Shown: piece by piece, positions 1 through 6,226 of the stretch | Numbering within the stretch: position 1 is the first letter of the stretch | How the letters are laid out: each line of letters opens with the position of its first letter | Source: JANJUB01 sp040081075 | Lineage (GTDB): Bacteria; Armatimonadota; Fimbriimonadia; Fimbriimonadales; Fimbriimonadaceae | Length of the DNA: 20,994 nucleotides | Assembly (NCBI GenBank): GCA_040081075.1 | Contig: JBEBHJ010000063.1 | Coordinates: 1 to 20,994 of the forward strand | Direction: 5' to 3' | The notes under the pieces: model-generated | What the model was told of the DNA's origin: nothing | Seen by the model: only the letters and a program-made list of their open reading frames with translations | Database searches by the model: none | Position numbers and translations under genes: made by a program

Positions 1-209
1 CCGTGAAAACCTTGGGCGAGACGCCCTAGCCACGGTCGTTCCCTCCTCCACCGTGCCCCGGCGGGGGAGGATCTGCGCCGCTCTGGCGTGCGCTGAGGAG
101 GGGGTAATTCTCCCAAGCCGCCGTTAGAGTTAGCCTCGAAAATTTCCCCCATCACCTCGCTCAACCGGAGTTGGCGAGGGGCTTCCCCCTCGTGGCGCGG
201 GGGAAGCGC
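1..209. other. palindrome-rich non-coding segment
   Basis: No convincing coding frame is visible. The stretch is packed with inverted repeats: GGGCG-AGA-CGCCC at 14-26, CACGGT (31-36) with ACCGTG (50-55), CCTCC (42-46) with GGAGG (66-70), a hairpin at 155-179 (6+4 bp around one bulged T) and a perfect 9-bp stem at 181-207. On the minus strand the 155-179 hairpin closes with C(UCCG)G, a UNCG-type tetraloop. The segment lies downstream of the minus-strand gene ending at 210, so at least the last hairpins may end that transcript or protect its 3' end. The C/G-rich, repeat-like texture also suggests a dispersed intergenic repeat, which cannot be tested from one window. Confidence 0.6.
181..207 (-). 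terminator. putative terminator or 3' stabilising hairpin after the zinc-ribbon gene
   Basis: A perfect 9-bp stem (181-189 pairs with 199-207) encloses a 9-base loop and begins 2 bases past the stop codon of the minus-strand gene ending at 210. There is no U-tract after it, so it is not a canonical intrinsic terminator. A second strong hairpin (155-179) follows directly. Confidence 0.4.
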
Positions 210-446
210 TCACTCCGCGTTGAGTTCTTCCCACAAATAGCTGTCGTTCAGCCTCTCCCGGGCTGCCTCCTCAACGAAGAACTCGGTTAGTCCGCATTTT
301 TTGCAAACTATGATGTCGAACTTGGCGCACGTGCCCCAGAATCCGATGCCCTTTAGATAACTAGGGCCGTGGCCGCCTGCCGATGGAACTCCGTATCGCA
401 CAAACAACTCCGTCGATCCGCAAGTCTTGCATTTTGCTTGTGGCAT
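210..446 (-). CDS. small zinc-ribbon protein, putative nucleic-acid-binding
   Basis: This encodes 78 residues from the ATG at 446. Two CxxC knuckles (CKTCG near residue 6 and CKKCG about 43 residues later) form a zinc ribbon, and the segment after the second pair (LTEFFVEEAA) is typical of short 'nucleic-acid-binding' zinc-ribbon proteins. A longer version from a TTG at 494 is possible: a weak GAGGG lies 8 bases upstream of it and the preceding gene stops only 12 bases away. It would add 16 residues of no recognisable character in front of the first knuckle, so I prefer the ATG. It is the last gene of the minus-strand hemW-rtcA cluster. Its exact function is unknown. Confidence 0.65.
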   Translation of the reverse strand: MPQAKCKTCGSTELFVRYGVPSAGGHGPSYLKGIGFWGTCAKFDIIVCKKCGLTEFFVEEAARERLNDSYLWEELNAE

Positions 447-506
447 AGCAAATGTACGCGGCAGCACGAGTTGAAGTTGCACACCCCAATGCAATTTTGA
501 TGACCC

Positions 507-743
507 TCACTGTCGCCGTTCGTTAGGCCACTTGGAAAAGGCCAAGCCGATCCAGAAGAGAGTCGAGACGCAGGGGATGAGGAAGAAGAGGGACCAATAA
601 GACGGATAGCCCATTCGCTTTACCATGCGGCCGTTGCACCACAACGAGACCGCGCCCATGACCGCAAGCACCGCAACTATCACCCACCAAGGAGTGGTCT
701 CAAGGACGCGACGAGCCGCTTTTTCTAGTTCGGCTTGCGTCAC
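507..743 (-). CDS. small two-helix membrane protein (paralogue of its upstream neighbour)
   Basis: This encodes 78 residues. The GTG start at 743 overlaps the stop of the upstream gene as GTGA and has a GGAGG Shine-Dalgarno 5 bases before it, so translation is very probably coupled. A short charged N-terminus is followed by a hydrophobic helix (about residues 18-36), a basic loop with the pattern R-M-V-x-R-M-G-Y-x-S-Y-W, a second hydrophobic helix and a C-terminal SKWP motif. The neighbour at 740-1009 has the same layout (R-I-V-x-K-T-G-N-S-x-W, second helix, ADWP), so the two look like a tandem duplication. Similar short proteins with a G-x-S-x-W turn are common bacterial hypotheticals; I cannot name a function. 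Confidence 0.7.
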   Translation of the reverse strand: MTQAELEKAARRVLETTPWWVIVAVLAVMGAVSLWCNGRMVKRMGYPSYWSLFFLIPCVSTLFWIGLAFSKWPNERRQ

Positions 744-1009
744 TTTTTCCTCCGTTTGGGCTTGGCGGTTGACTTTCGCCGATTGGTCCGGGTGGCGGGC
801 CAATCGGCGAGAACCAGCCAAACTTGAAAGAAGAACCCGAGGACCGGCAAACTCCAAAGAATCCCAAGCCAGGGCGAGTTACCCGTTTTGCCCACGATCC
901 GGCATTGGATGATCACCCAAAAAAGGAGGCAAAGACCCGTCCAAGCCAAAGGAATCCAGCCCAGGTTCAGTTTTGACCAATCAAACTCCTGAGCCGCAGC
1001 AAAAAACAC
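740..1009 (-). CDS. small two-helix membrane protein with basic C-terminal tail
   Basis: This encodes 89 residues from a GTG at 1009, three bases after the rtcA stop, so it is likely translated from the rtcA message. Two hydrophobic helices (about residues 17-36 and 48-67) are joined by a loop with R-I-V-x-K-T-G-N-S-x-W. The tail is strongly basic (RRKSTAKPKRRKK) and would sit in the cytoplasm. It is a paralogue of the next gene, with which it overlaps by 4 bases. The function is unknown; a role in RNA or membrane association is only a guess from the basic tail and the position after rtcA. Confidence 0.65.
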   Translation of the reverse strand: MFFAAAQEFDWSKLNLGWIPLAWTGLCLLFWVIIQCRIVGKTGNSPWLGILWSLPVLGFFFQVWLVLADWPATRTNRRKSTAKPKRRKK

Positions 1010-1012
1010 ATG

Positions 1013-2026
1013 CTAAGGACGGTAACGCTCTGGAATAATTTCCACCCAGCCATCGTTTACGGTGCCTTTTGCCAATCCAAACCACTCGACAACTTTAAGA
1101 ACCGTGGTCAAATGCTCGGAGACGACCGCCACTCGATAACGCGAGGGTGACTGGGCAAAGATCGCGGGAAGTACAAGTTGGTCAGCCAAATATTCCTCAA
1201 ATCCGCTGGGACCCTTCAGCCAAGCCGCATAATCTTGCAGGGCTTCATCGGCAACTTGCTCCATAGTCCTTCCCTTCGCCCCCAGTGCCGAAAAACCGGC
1301 AACACCGTCCGCCACCAGGGTAACCGCCACACCGGGGCTGGGGCCCTCGCGAAAAATCTCCTCAAACTGGGCGCGGGGATGCTTAGCCAACACGCGGGCT
1401 CGCACTCGATCGTACAGGTCGGGGCGCTCGATGCTTCCGTGAGTGATGCAGGTGAGTTGGGTATCGGTGTGATTCAAATCGAGGTCAATGGGCTCGGGCG
1501 CGGAGGGACGAATCGTTGCCACAACCTGGCCCCCACCCGCCGGAAAGAAGCCTGGCCGAACGCACTCTACCTCGGCATCCCAACCAAATCGCCTGATCGT
1601 CGGCAGAAACACATTGGCAAAATAGTCGATGGTTGGTGCCTTGGGGTTGTGGGTGCCCCCTGAAATCTGCACCCTCGAATCACCTTTGGACATCGCTAAG
1701 ATCGGAAGCACGGTTTGCAAGACTAACGTGCACGAGCCCGCCGTGCCGATTTCAAACGTATAGGAACCGGGCAGGGCATGGCTATGAGGCTCAAATTTAA
1801 GGCGAGTCGAACCCAACTCCGCCCCCTCCAGGCTTGCGGCGCAGAGCGTGCCCGCCGCCTTCACGGCAACGAGATGTTGAGCCTGCAATCCAGGCTTGGG
1901 CCGCTTTCCTCGAATGTTTTCGATCTCGATCGACCGCCCGGTAATGGCAGCAAGCGAACAGGCGGTGCGCAAAATCTGCCCGCCCCCTTCACCATAGGAG
2001 CCATCAATTTTGAGGTTATCGCTCAT
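1013..2026 (-). CDS. rtcA: RNA 3'-terminal phosphate cyclase RtcA
   Basis: This encodes 337 residues, the normal length for RtcA. The family converts an RNA 3'-phosphate to a 2',3'-cyclic phosphate using ATP through a covalent AMP-histidine intermediate. Visible hallmarks are the N-terminal DGSYGEGGGQILRT motif (residues 8-21), the RPKPGLQAQH segment, PGFFPAGGGQ in the middle, and a C-terminal SEHLTTVLKVVEWF in which His305 corresponds to the adenylated histidine. Its gene lies 24 bases downstream of hemW. No rtcB or rtcR is in the window, so the usual sigma-54 rtcBA regulation is not evident. A TAGCCT hexamer exactly six bases before the ATG suggests an additional leaderless promoter. The assignment is firm. 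Confidence 0.95.
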   Translation of the reverse strand: MSDNLKIDGSYGEGGGQILRTACSLAAITGRSIEIENIRGKRPKPGLQAQHLVAVKAAGTLCAASLEGAELGSTRLKFEPHSHALPGSYTFEIGTAGSCTLVLQTVLPILAMSKGDSRVQISGGTHNPKAPTIDYFANVFLPTIRRFGWDAEVECVRPGFFPAGGGQVVATIRPSAPEPIDLDLNHTDTQLTCITHGSIERPDLYDRVRARVLAKHPRAQFEEIFREGPSPGVAVTLVADGVAGFSALGAKGRTMEQVADEALQDYAAWLKGPSGFEEYLADQLVLPAIFAQSPSRYRVAVVSEHLTTVLKVVEWFGLAKGTVNDGWVEIIPERYRP

Positions 2027-2032
2027 GCCAAA

Positions 2033-2038
2033 AGGCTA
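2033..2038 (-). promoter_or_regulatory. -10-like hexamer of putative leaderless rtcA promoter
   Basis: TAGCCT lies exactly six bases before the rtcA ATG, and no Shine-Dalgarno is visible. It is one of seven genes in the window with the same geometry. Confidence 0.4.
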
Positions 2039-2050
2039 CCTAAAACCGGG

Positions 2051-3214
2051 TCACATTAAGCCCACTACAACTTCGTTGTGGAAGTGACGGCCAACCGGTG
2101 TTAGGCGCATTCGGTCGCCTTCGATTAGCAGCCAACCCCGATCAACCAACGGTTTGATCGCTTGTGGGGCGGCGAGGCTGTGGTGAACCCCTTCGACCAG
2201 TCTTAACCCCAACATCAGCCGCTCGGTGCGCTGAGTGTCCTCGTCGATTGGCTCCGTTTCATAAAACGAGTCTTGGTGCGCTTCCAGCGCGGCACAGTAG
2301 CGCTCAGGATGCTTCAAGTTGGTCGCACGTTGGCGTATTCCCAGCTCGATTTCGCGCAGCGACACGGCTCCTGGGCCGTAGCCAGCGTACTCTTCGCCCC
2401 GCCAGTAGCACAGGTTGTGCTGGCATTGGCGGTCCGGTTTGGCGAAATTGCTGATCTCATAAAAATCGTAGCCAGCCTCCTCGGCGATCCGAATTGACTG
2501 CTCATACATTTCCACCTGCTCGTCTTCACCAGGCAAAGGGAGGTCGCCCCGAAGGAACAACTTTTGAAATGGCGTGTTCGATTCAATGGTGAGGCAATAG
2601 AGCGAGAGATGCTCGGGATCAAGTGCAACCGCTTGCCGCAAATTCTCTGTCCACGCCCTTTGGCTTTGGTTCGGAAGCGCGAACATCAGGTCAAGATTGA
2701 GGTTATCAAAGCCAACTTCCCGCGCAAGACGCACCGCGCGCGATATTTCAGAGCCAGCATGCACCCGTCCAAGTGCAACTAAGTCAGATTCCACGAAGCT
2801 CTGGGCCCCCAAACTCAGTCGATTAAAACCCGCGGCTCGCATCGCCGAGAACTTATCAGAGTCGGCAGTCCCGGGATTGGCCTCGCTCGAAATTTCGCAG
2901 CCCAACACGGGCGGGTGAACCTCTATCACAGTTTTCAAAATCGAGAGGAGCTGTTCGGTTTCTAAAAAGGTCGGCGTTCCACCGCCAAAGAAAATCGTCT
3001 TTGCAGGGCGTCCGGCAAGAGGGCTTCGGCGAATTTCTTCGCACGTAGCGCGTGAAGTGCGGACCATGATCTCGCCTGACATGGCGTAGCTGTTAAAGTC
3101 GCAATACCCACACTTGCTTGGGCAAAATGGGGTGTGAATATACACGGCAATGGGCTTGCCCGATCCCCATGGACTTTCAGGGGAAGGCACTTGTTCGCTT
3201 ACCGTTTCGACCAC
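2051..3214 (-). CDS. hemW: heme chaperone HemW, radical SAM (coproporphyrinogen oxidase-like)
   Basis: This encodes about 387 residues from the GTG at 3214. HemW proteins are radical-SAM relatives of HemN that bind heme and deliver it to apo-hemoproteins. The radical SAM cluster motif CPSKCGYC (Cys31, 35, 38) has the C-x3-C-x2-C spacing. It is followed by GGGTPT, SSEANPGT, RLSLGAQSF and LDLMFALPNQ, all standard for the HemW/HemN family. The C-terminal HemN_C winged domain (RTERLMLGLRL to the end) is present. The start is uncertain: no ATG precedes the core, a GTG at 3190 would also work, and the frame can be read open back to a TTG at 3277. Both GTGs lie at the end of the small TGA-containing gene, so translation may be coupled to it. 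Confidence 0.92.
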   Translation of the reverse strand: MVETVSEQVPSPESPWGSGKPIAVYIHTPFCPSKCGYCDFNSYAMSGEIMVRTSRATCEEIRRSPLAGRPAKTIFFGGGTPTFLETEQLLSILKTVIEVHPPVLGCEISSEANPGTADSDKFSAMRAAGFNRLSLGAQSFVESDLVALGRVHAGSEISRAVRLAREVGFDNLNLDLMFALPNQSQRAWTENLRQAVALDPEHLSLYCLTIESNTPFQKLFLRGDLPLPGEDEQVEMYEQSIRIAEEAGYDFYEISNFAKPDRQCQHNLCYWRGEEYAGYGPGAVSLREIELGIRQRATNLKHPERYCAALEAHQDSFYETEPIDEDTQRTERLMLGLRLVEGVHHSLAAPQAIKPLVDRGWLLIEGDRMRLTPVGRHFHNEVVVGLM

Positions 3215-3372
3215 ATGTAACCCATAACTGCTCCGACAATTCCAAAAACGATAACCGGCACTGCCGGTTGTTTGCAATTAATTCAACCCGAACCTATCGC
3301 TTTCATTAGAACGTGATAACCGAATCCGAGGGTCCCACCGCCGACAAACCCACCGACAATTGCGAGAATCAT
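3199..3372 (-). CDS. candidate small membrane selenoprotein (TGA read as selenocysteine)
   Basis: From the ATG at 3372 the frame reads 29 codons, meets TGA at 3285-3283, then stays open for 27 more codons to a TAA at 3201-3199. Read through, it is a 57-residue protein: a glycine-rich helix (MILAIVGGFVGGGTLGFGY), a short loop GSG-U-INCKQP holding a U-x-x-C pair (positions 30 and 33), and a second helix with a glycine zipper (GIVGAVMGYM) ending WSKR. This architecture resembles small DUF6132-type proteins, which carry paired cysteines in the loop between two helices (from memory, not a search). A hairpin fitting a bacterial SECIS follows the TGA. TGA is an ordinary stop for other genes here, so general recoding is excluded. 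The alternative is a 29-codon peptide or a pseudogene. A TAGAAT hexamer six bases upstream supports the start. Confidence 0.5.
3253..3269 (-). promoter_or_regulatory. putative bacterial SECIS hairpin
   Basis: A perfect 7-bp stem, AACCGGC with GCCGGTT, encloses the three-base loop AGT in the message. There are 20 bases between the in-frame TGA (3283-3285) and the loop, and G is the second loop base. These values fall within the published bacterial SECIS model (loop 16-37 bases from TGA, 3-14 bases long, G in the first two positions). A short T-run (TTTTT) begins four bases after the stem, so a weak attenuator or terminator ahead of hemW is the competing reading. Confidence 0.5.
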
Positions 3373-3378
3373 GCTTGC

Positions 3379-3384
3379 ATTCTA
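3379..3384 (-). promoter_or_regulatory. -10-like hexamer before the TGA-containing small gene
   Basis: TAGAAT (5 of 6 to TATAAT) lies exactly six bases upstream of the ATG at 3372, the geometry of a leaderless transcript. It would also be the most likely promoter for the downstream hemW-rtcA cluster. Confidence 0.5.
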
Positions 3385-3434
3385 CGCCAAAACTTGTGTT
3401 TTCAGTGCTCAGGGCGGTACCCTTCTGCACGCCC

Positions 3435-3815
3435 ATGGAACGTGATCTGCGTAGTTGCTCGGGCCCGTGGACCGGCTTTTGGATACTCGAACTAACTCGG
3501 GGCCTGATGAAGCTGAGTCTGAACTTCTCAGCCAATACCATTCAGGGAAGTGGACGCGACCCCAGCGGTGAATTTGAAGTCAATGGGATGTTCTGCGACA
3601 ACACTTGGAAAGTGATGTTTACAAAATCGTATCCATCTCTCAAAGTGGATTACTCCGGAACTTGGGATGGTCACATGATCTACGGACGTTGGCATCTCGA
3701 AGACGCCTCTTATAGCGAATCGGGAAATTTCGAGATCTGGCCCGACAAATCGTCGGAAGAATTCACGTCAATCGAGGCTCAACTCGATGAATTTCTCAGT
3801 ATGCCGGCTGGATAG
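3435..3815 (+). CDS. hypothetical protein, predicted beta-rich fold
   Basis: This encodes 126 residues from the ATG at 3435. The frame is open further upstream to 3360, but that part overlaps the promoter of the divergent gene and looks non-coding. After an N-terminal stretch of about 25 residues the protein is almost entirely alternating beta-type sequence with short turns. Recurring elements are G-S-G-R-D-P-S-G-E-F, Y-S-G-T-W-D-G and I-Y-G-R-W, like a small barrel in which turns of the form G-x-D-x-x-G link strands. It contains two cysteines and no signal peptide or membrane helix. I recall such 'GxGxDxxGxF ... GxW' sequences as common bacterial hypotheticals, but I cannot assign a function. 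No clear Shine-Dalgarno or terminator was seen. Confidence 0.65.
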   Translation: MERDLRSCSGPWTGFWILELTRGLMKLSLNFSANTIQGSGRDPSGEFEVNGMFCDNTWKVMFTKSYPSLKVDYSGTWDGHMIYGRWHLEDASYSESGNFEIWPDKSSEEFTSIEAQLDEFLSMPAG

Positions 3816-3983
3816 ACCTGCAAGCGTTACCGGGAGCACACCTCACAATTGAACCTAAAAGGTCGCTAGAACTACCTGATTCGTTGCTGGCTGAATGGAT
3901 TACCTGCCTTTTTTGGGCCCCCAAGCGGAACATTCAAACCAAGAGCGGTGGACGCTCTGAATGTGATGAGGATGGAAACAACA
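3816..3983 (+). other. intergenic leader of the next small gene
   Basis: This stretch of 168 bases has no convincing coding frame. It includes a short 6-bp hairpin (AGAGCG 3942-3947 with CGCTCT 3953-3958) just upstream of the Shine-Dalgarno of the gene at 3984. No clear -35/-10 pair was identified. Confidence 0.4.
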
Positions 3984-4199
3984 ATGACAATTCAAGATGC
4001 CAAGTCTTTCGTGGGGATGCCTTTGCGACTCACGTGGACAGGACGACGGGGCGATGAACAGACGGACCTCGTGTATGTTTTTAATGTGGGCTTCGTTCCA
4101 CTGTATGGGCCATGTCTGATAACAGACAAAGGGGAGATTCGGCTCGATCGCGTCATGAACTTCGAAAGTGTGGTTCAGCAGATCGAAAAAGTCGCTTAG
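3984..4199 (+). CDS. small hypothetical protein
   Basis: This encodes 71 residues. I chose the ATG at 3984 because GGATGG lies 8 bases upstream as a reasonable Shine-Dalgarno; the frame is also open to a GTG at 3948 with other ATGs between. The sequence has an N-terminal IQDAKSFVG segment, then a compact beta-rich core (LRLTWTGRRGDEQTDLVYVFNVGFVPLYGP) and a C-terminal helix. This is reminiscent of an SH3-like or small barrel domain, but I do not recognise the family. It ends with TAG overlapping by four bases the stop of the convergent gene, and is followed by a strong intrinsic terminator at 4231-4258. Confidence 0.6.
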   Translation: MTIQDAKSFVGMPLRLTWTGRRGDEQTDLVYVFNVGFVPLYGPCLITDKGEIRLDRVMNFESVVQQIEKVA

Positions 4200-4582
4200 T
4201 TCCTCGACGGTCCACTGCTACGAGAATTGGCCGGAGCTCGCGCTCCGGTCTTTTTTTTGTCTAACCTTTTGATGCCCTCTTTAGGTGTTTTGGGTGTATC
4301 CGGGCCTTTCAATAATGGGCCAAAAATCGTTGTCGCTCCTAAAACCGCTACGGCTCCGATCGCTTTCCAAAGTTTCGATTTGATAGCCACCACTGTCCAG
4401 GCGAATGCAAATCCAGAAGCGAGTGGAGTCCAAACCGGTCCATGGGGTACCAGCATCCAACCCAGAACTGCTCCCACGACAAAATACAGCGTGAAAAAGC
4501 CCCACTTCACCACGGCGCGGCAAAATCGCCAGAAGAAGAATAGAATTACGGCTCCACCCGCAATAAGCGTGAGCTGTTCCAT
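4196..4582 (-). CDS. hypothetical multi-helix membrane protein
   Basis: This encodes 128 residues from the ATG at 4582. Three to four hydrophobic segments are visible: about residues 6-18, 27-46, 51-66 and 73-90, the last containing AIGAVAVLGATTIFGPLL. A polar, basic cytoplasmic tail of about 37 residues (KEGIKRLDKKK onward) follows. The tail is encoded across the terminator hairpin of the convergent gene, which may explain its low-complexity G-A-R-A-P-A composition. A TAAGCT hexamer six bases before the ATG suggests a leaderless transcript. It is divergent from the oxidoreductase gene with only 67 bases between. No family was recognised. Confidence 0.7.
   Translation of the reverse strand: MEQLTLIAGGAVILFFFWRFCRAVVKWGFFTLYFVVGAVLGWMLVPHGPVWTPLASGFAFAWTVVAIKSKLWKAIGAVAVLGATTIFGPLLKGPDTPKTPKEGIKRLDKKKTGARAPANSRSSGPSRN
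4231..4258 (+). terminator. intrinsic terminator of the gene ending at 4199
   Basis: Stem CCGGAGC (4231-4237) pairs with GCTCCGG (4242-4248) around loop TCGC, followed by TCTTTTTTTT. This is a textbook rho-independent terminator on the plus strand. It lies inside the last coding part of the convergent minus-strand gene. Confidence 0.9.
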
Positions 4583-4588
4583 ATGTAT

Positions 4589-4594
4589 AGCTTA
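4589..4594 (-). promoter_or_regulatory. -10-like hexamer, membrane protein gene
   Basis: TAAGCT lies exactly six bases before the ATG at 4582, with no Shine-Dalgarno visible. This is consistent with a leaderless start. Confidence 0.35.
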
Positions 4595-4637
4595 GACGCG
4601 CTTCCACTTCCCTTTGTAGCGGCAACGGCACTTTCGC

Positions 4638-4643
4638 CATAAT
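4638..4643 (+). promoter_or_regulatory. -10 hexamer of putative leaderless promoter, Gfo/Idh/MocA gene
   Basis: CATAAT lies exactly six bases before the ATG at 4650. TTGTAG, 18 bases upstream of the hexamer, is a plausible -35. Confidence 0.5.
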
Positions 4644-4649
4644 GTTTCC

Positions 4650-5621
4650 ATGACTAGAATCGGATTCGCCGGTGTTGCTCACATGCATTCACATGGCTAC
4701 GCGCACGCGTTGGGCAGTTTGGTCAGCGGAGTTTGGGATGATGATTCTGATCGCGCGGCCAGTTTTGCCACCAAATTTGGCGTGGCGCAGTTTAGCTCCC
4801 TAACCGAACTCGGTACCGCCAGCGATGGAATCATTATCACGAGTGAGAACACCAAGCACGTCCCCCTGATCCGCCAGCTCGCACCTCTTGGCAAGCCGAT
4901 CTTGTGCGAAAAGCCGCTAGTAACAAGCGAAGATGAGGCGCAAGAACTGATCTCCATCATCGCCGAGACCGGGGTTCAAGTCATGACCGCGTTCCCCTGT
5001 CGCTATTCTCCAGCTTTTCAAGCCTTAAAGGGGAAGGTCAAAGACCTCGGCCGAATTCGTGCCATCTGCGCAACAAATCGAGGGAAATGCCCTGGTGACT
5101 GGTTTGTCCAAAAAGACATGTCAGGCGGCGGGGCAATGATTGACCACGTTGTTCATGTCTCAGATCTGCTTCGCAACCTCCTCGGTGAGGAAGTCTGCAG
5201 TGTTCAGGCGCAAACCGGCAATCGCATGTACGAACAAGACTGGGAAGATACCGCCATGTTAACGCTGGAGTTCCCTAGCGGAATCTTTGCAACCTTGGAT
5301 TCAAGCTGGAGCCGCAGTACGACATTCAAGACATGGGGTGATGTTACGCTCAATGTTGTGGGCGAGAGCGGCACAATCGAACTCGATTTGTTCGGTCAGA
5401 CCCTGGAAGTTTACGGTGGTAACGGGCATCAAGCTCATGGCTACGGGAGTGACATTGACGCTGGTCTTGTTGCCGATTTCAAGCGGGTCATTGCTGGAGA
5501 GATACCCCCACCCGTCACCGCATATGATGGAATTCAGGCCGCAAGAGTCGCCCTGGCTGGATACAAGAGCTCAGCTACCGGAAGCGTCGTTGAAATGGAT
5601 CATGGAGTCTTAATCAATTGA
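4650..5621 (+). CDS. Gfo/Idh/MocA family NAD(P)-dependent oxidoreductase
   Basis: This encodes 323 residues with the two-domain layout of the family. An N-terminal Rossmann domain is followed by a C-terminal sheet domain that binds a sugar or cyclitol-type substrate. The glycine loop is atypical (GFAGVAHMHSHGY instead of G-x-G-x-x-G). The CEKPL motif (residues 86-90) supplies the conserved lysine, and GGGAMIDHVVH (159-169) carries the conserved Asp165/His166 pair expected in the active site. Substrate specificity cannot be read from sequence. The FMN reductase gene follows after 38 bases. A CATAAT hexamer six bases before the ATG suggests a leaderless message. Confidence 0.88.
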   Translation: MTRIGFAGVAHMHSHGYAHALGSLVSGVWDDDSDRAASFATKFGVAQFSSLTELGTASDGIIITSENTKHVPLIRQLAPLGKPILCEKPLVTSEDEAQELISIIAETGVQVMTAFPCRYSPAFQALKGKVKDLGRIRAICATNRGKCPGDWFVQKDMSGGGAMIDHVVHVSDLLRNLLGEEVCSVQAQTGNRMYEQDWEDTAMLTLEFPSGIFATLDSSWSRSTTFKTWGDVTLNVVGESGTIELDLFGQTLEVYGGNGHQAHGYGSDIDAGLVADFKRVIAGEIPPPVTAYDGIQAARVALAGYKSSATGSVVEMDHGVLIN

Positions 5622-5659
5622 TGGCACGATAATATATATAGCGGCGTAGGAATATGTTC

Positions 5660-6202
5660 ATGAAAAACGTTGCTATCATTCTCGGAAGCATCCGACAGGG
5701 CTCAAACAGCCAAGCCATCGCCAATGCCGTATCAGAACTCGCACCAGTGGGCCTGAAGTTCGAAGTCCTACACCTTGGCGCCTTGCCCCTTTACAACCCT
5801 GACCTCGACGGCTCCGATCCCGTGGAGTGGGTGGAGTTCAGAGCCAAAGTAAAGTCGGCTGACGCAGTACTCTTCATCACGCCCGAGCACAATCGGTCGA
5901 TCCCGGCCGCCTTAAAGAACGCCCTCGACATAGGTTCACGACCCTATGGAGGCAGCGCCTGGGATGGCAAACCCGGAGCAATCATCAGCCACTCCGTTGG
6001 GATGACCGGCGGATTCGGAGCCAACCACCACTTGCGCCAATGCCTCACCTTTTTGAACGTGAACACAGTTCAACAGCCCGAAGTGTATCTAGGGTCCATC
6101 GGAGGCTCTATCGCTGATGGCAACGTTACGAACGAGGGCACTCGCGACTTCCTGACGAAGTTCTTAGGAGTCTTTGAGGCGTGGATTAATAAGTTAGCCT
6201 AA
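5660..6202 (+). CDS. NADPH-dependent FMN reductase family flavoprotein
   Basis: This encodes 180 residues with a flavodoxin-like fold. The N-terminal phosphate-binding loop GSIRQGSNS binds FMN phosphate, and TPEHNRSIPAALKNALDIGSR is the diagnostic central motif of the NADPH-dependent FMN reductase/chromate reductase/azoreductase-like family. Members reduce flavins, quinones or metals in the cytosol. The start is at the second ATG (5660), because AGGA lies 8 bases before it; the first ATG (5654) would sit too close to that Shine-Dalgarno. An AT-rich TAATATATATA stretch upstream (about 5630-5640) may hold its own promoter. The stop is 24 bases from the convergent solute-binding protein gene. 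Confidence 0.88.
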   Translation: MKNVAIILGSIRQGSNSQAIANAVSELAPVGLKFEVLHLGALPLYNPDLDGSDPVEWVEFRAKVKSADAVLFITPEHNRSIPAALKNALDIGSRPYGGSAWDGKPGAIISHSVGMTGGFGANHHLRQCLTFLNVNTVQQPEVYLGSIGGSIADGNVTNEGTRDFLTKFLGVFEAWINKLA

Positions 6203-6226
6203 CTATTGGTTGCGGCTTGAGGGATC

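Noticed and set aside
1178..2059. Plus-strand open frames across rtcA
   Set aside because: They are shadows of a conserved minus-strand gene, with no start signals and no recognisable protein character.
3215..3277. Longer hemW start from a TTG at 3277
   Set aside because: The added 21 residues do not resemble HemW N-termini and lie across the hairpin and the second half of the TGA-containing frame, which looks far more protein-like.
3283..3285. TGA as tryptophan or glycine through a variant genetic code
   Set aside because: TGA terminates several clear genes in the window (for example both permeases and the two small membrane proteins).
4227..4595. Plus-strand open frame opposite the membrane protein
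   Set aside because: It begins at the terminator hairpin and mirrors a minus-strand frame with clear hydrophobic helices; no Shine-Dalgarno or -10 was seen.
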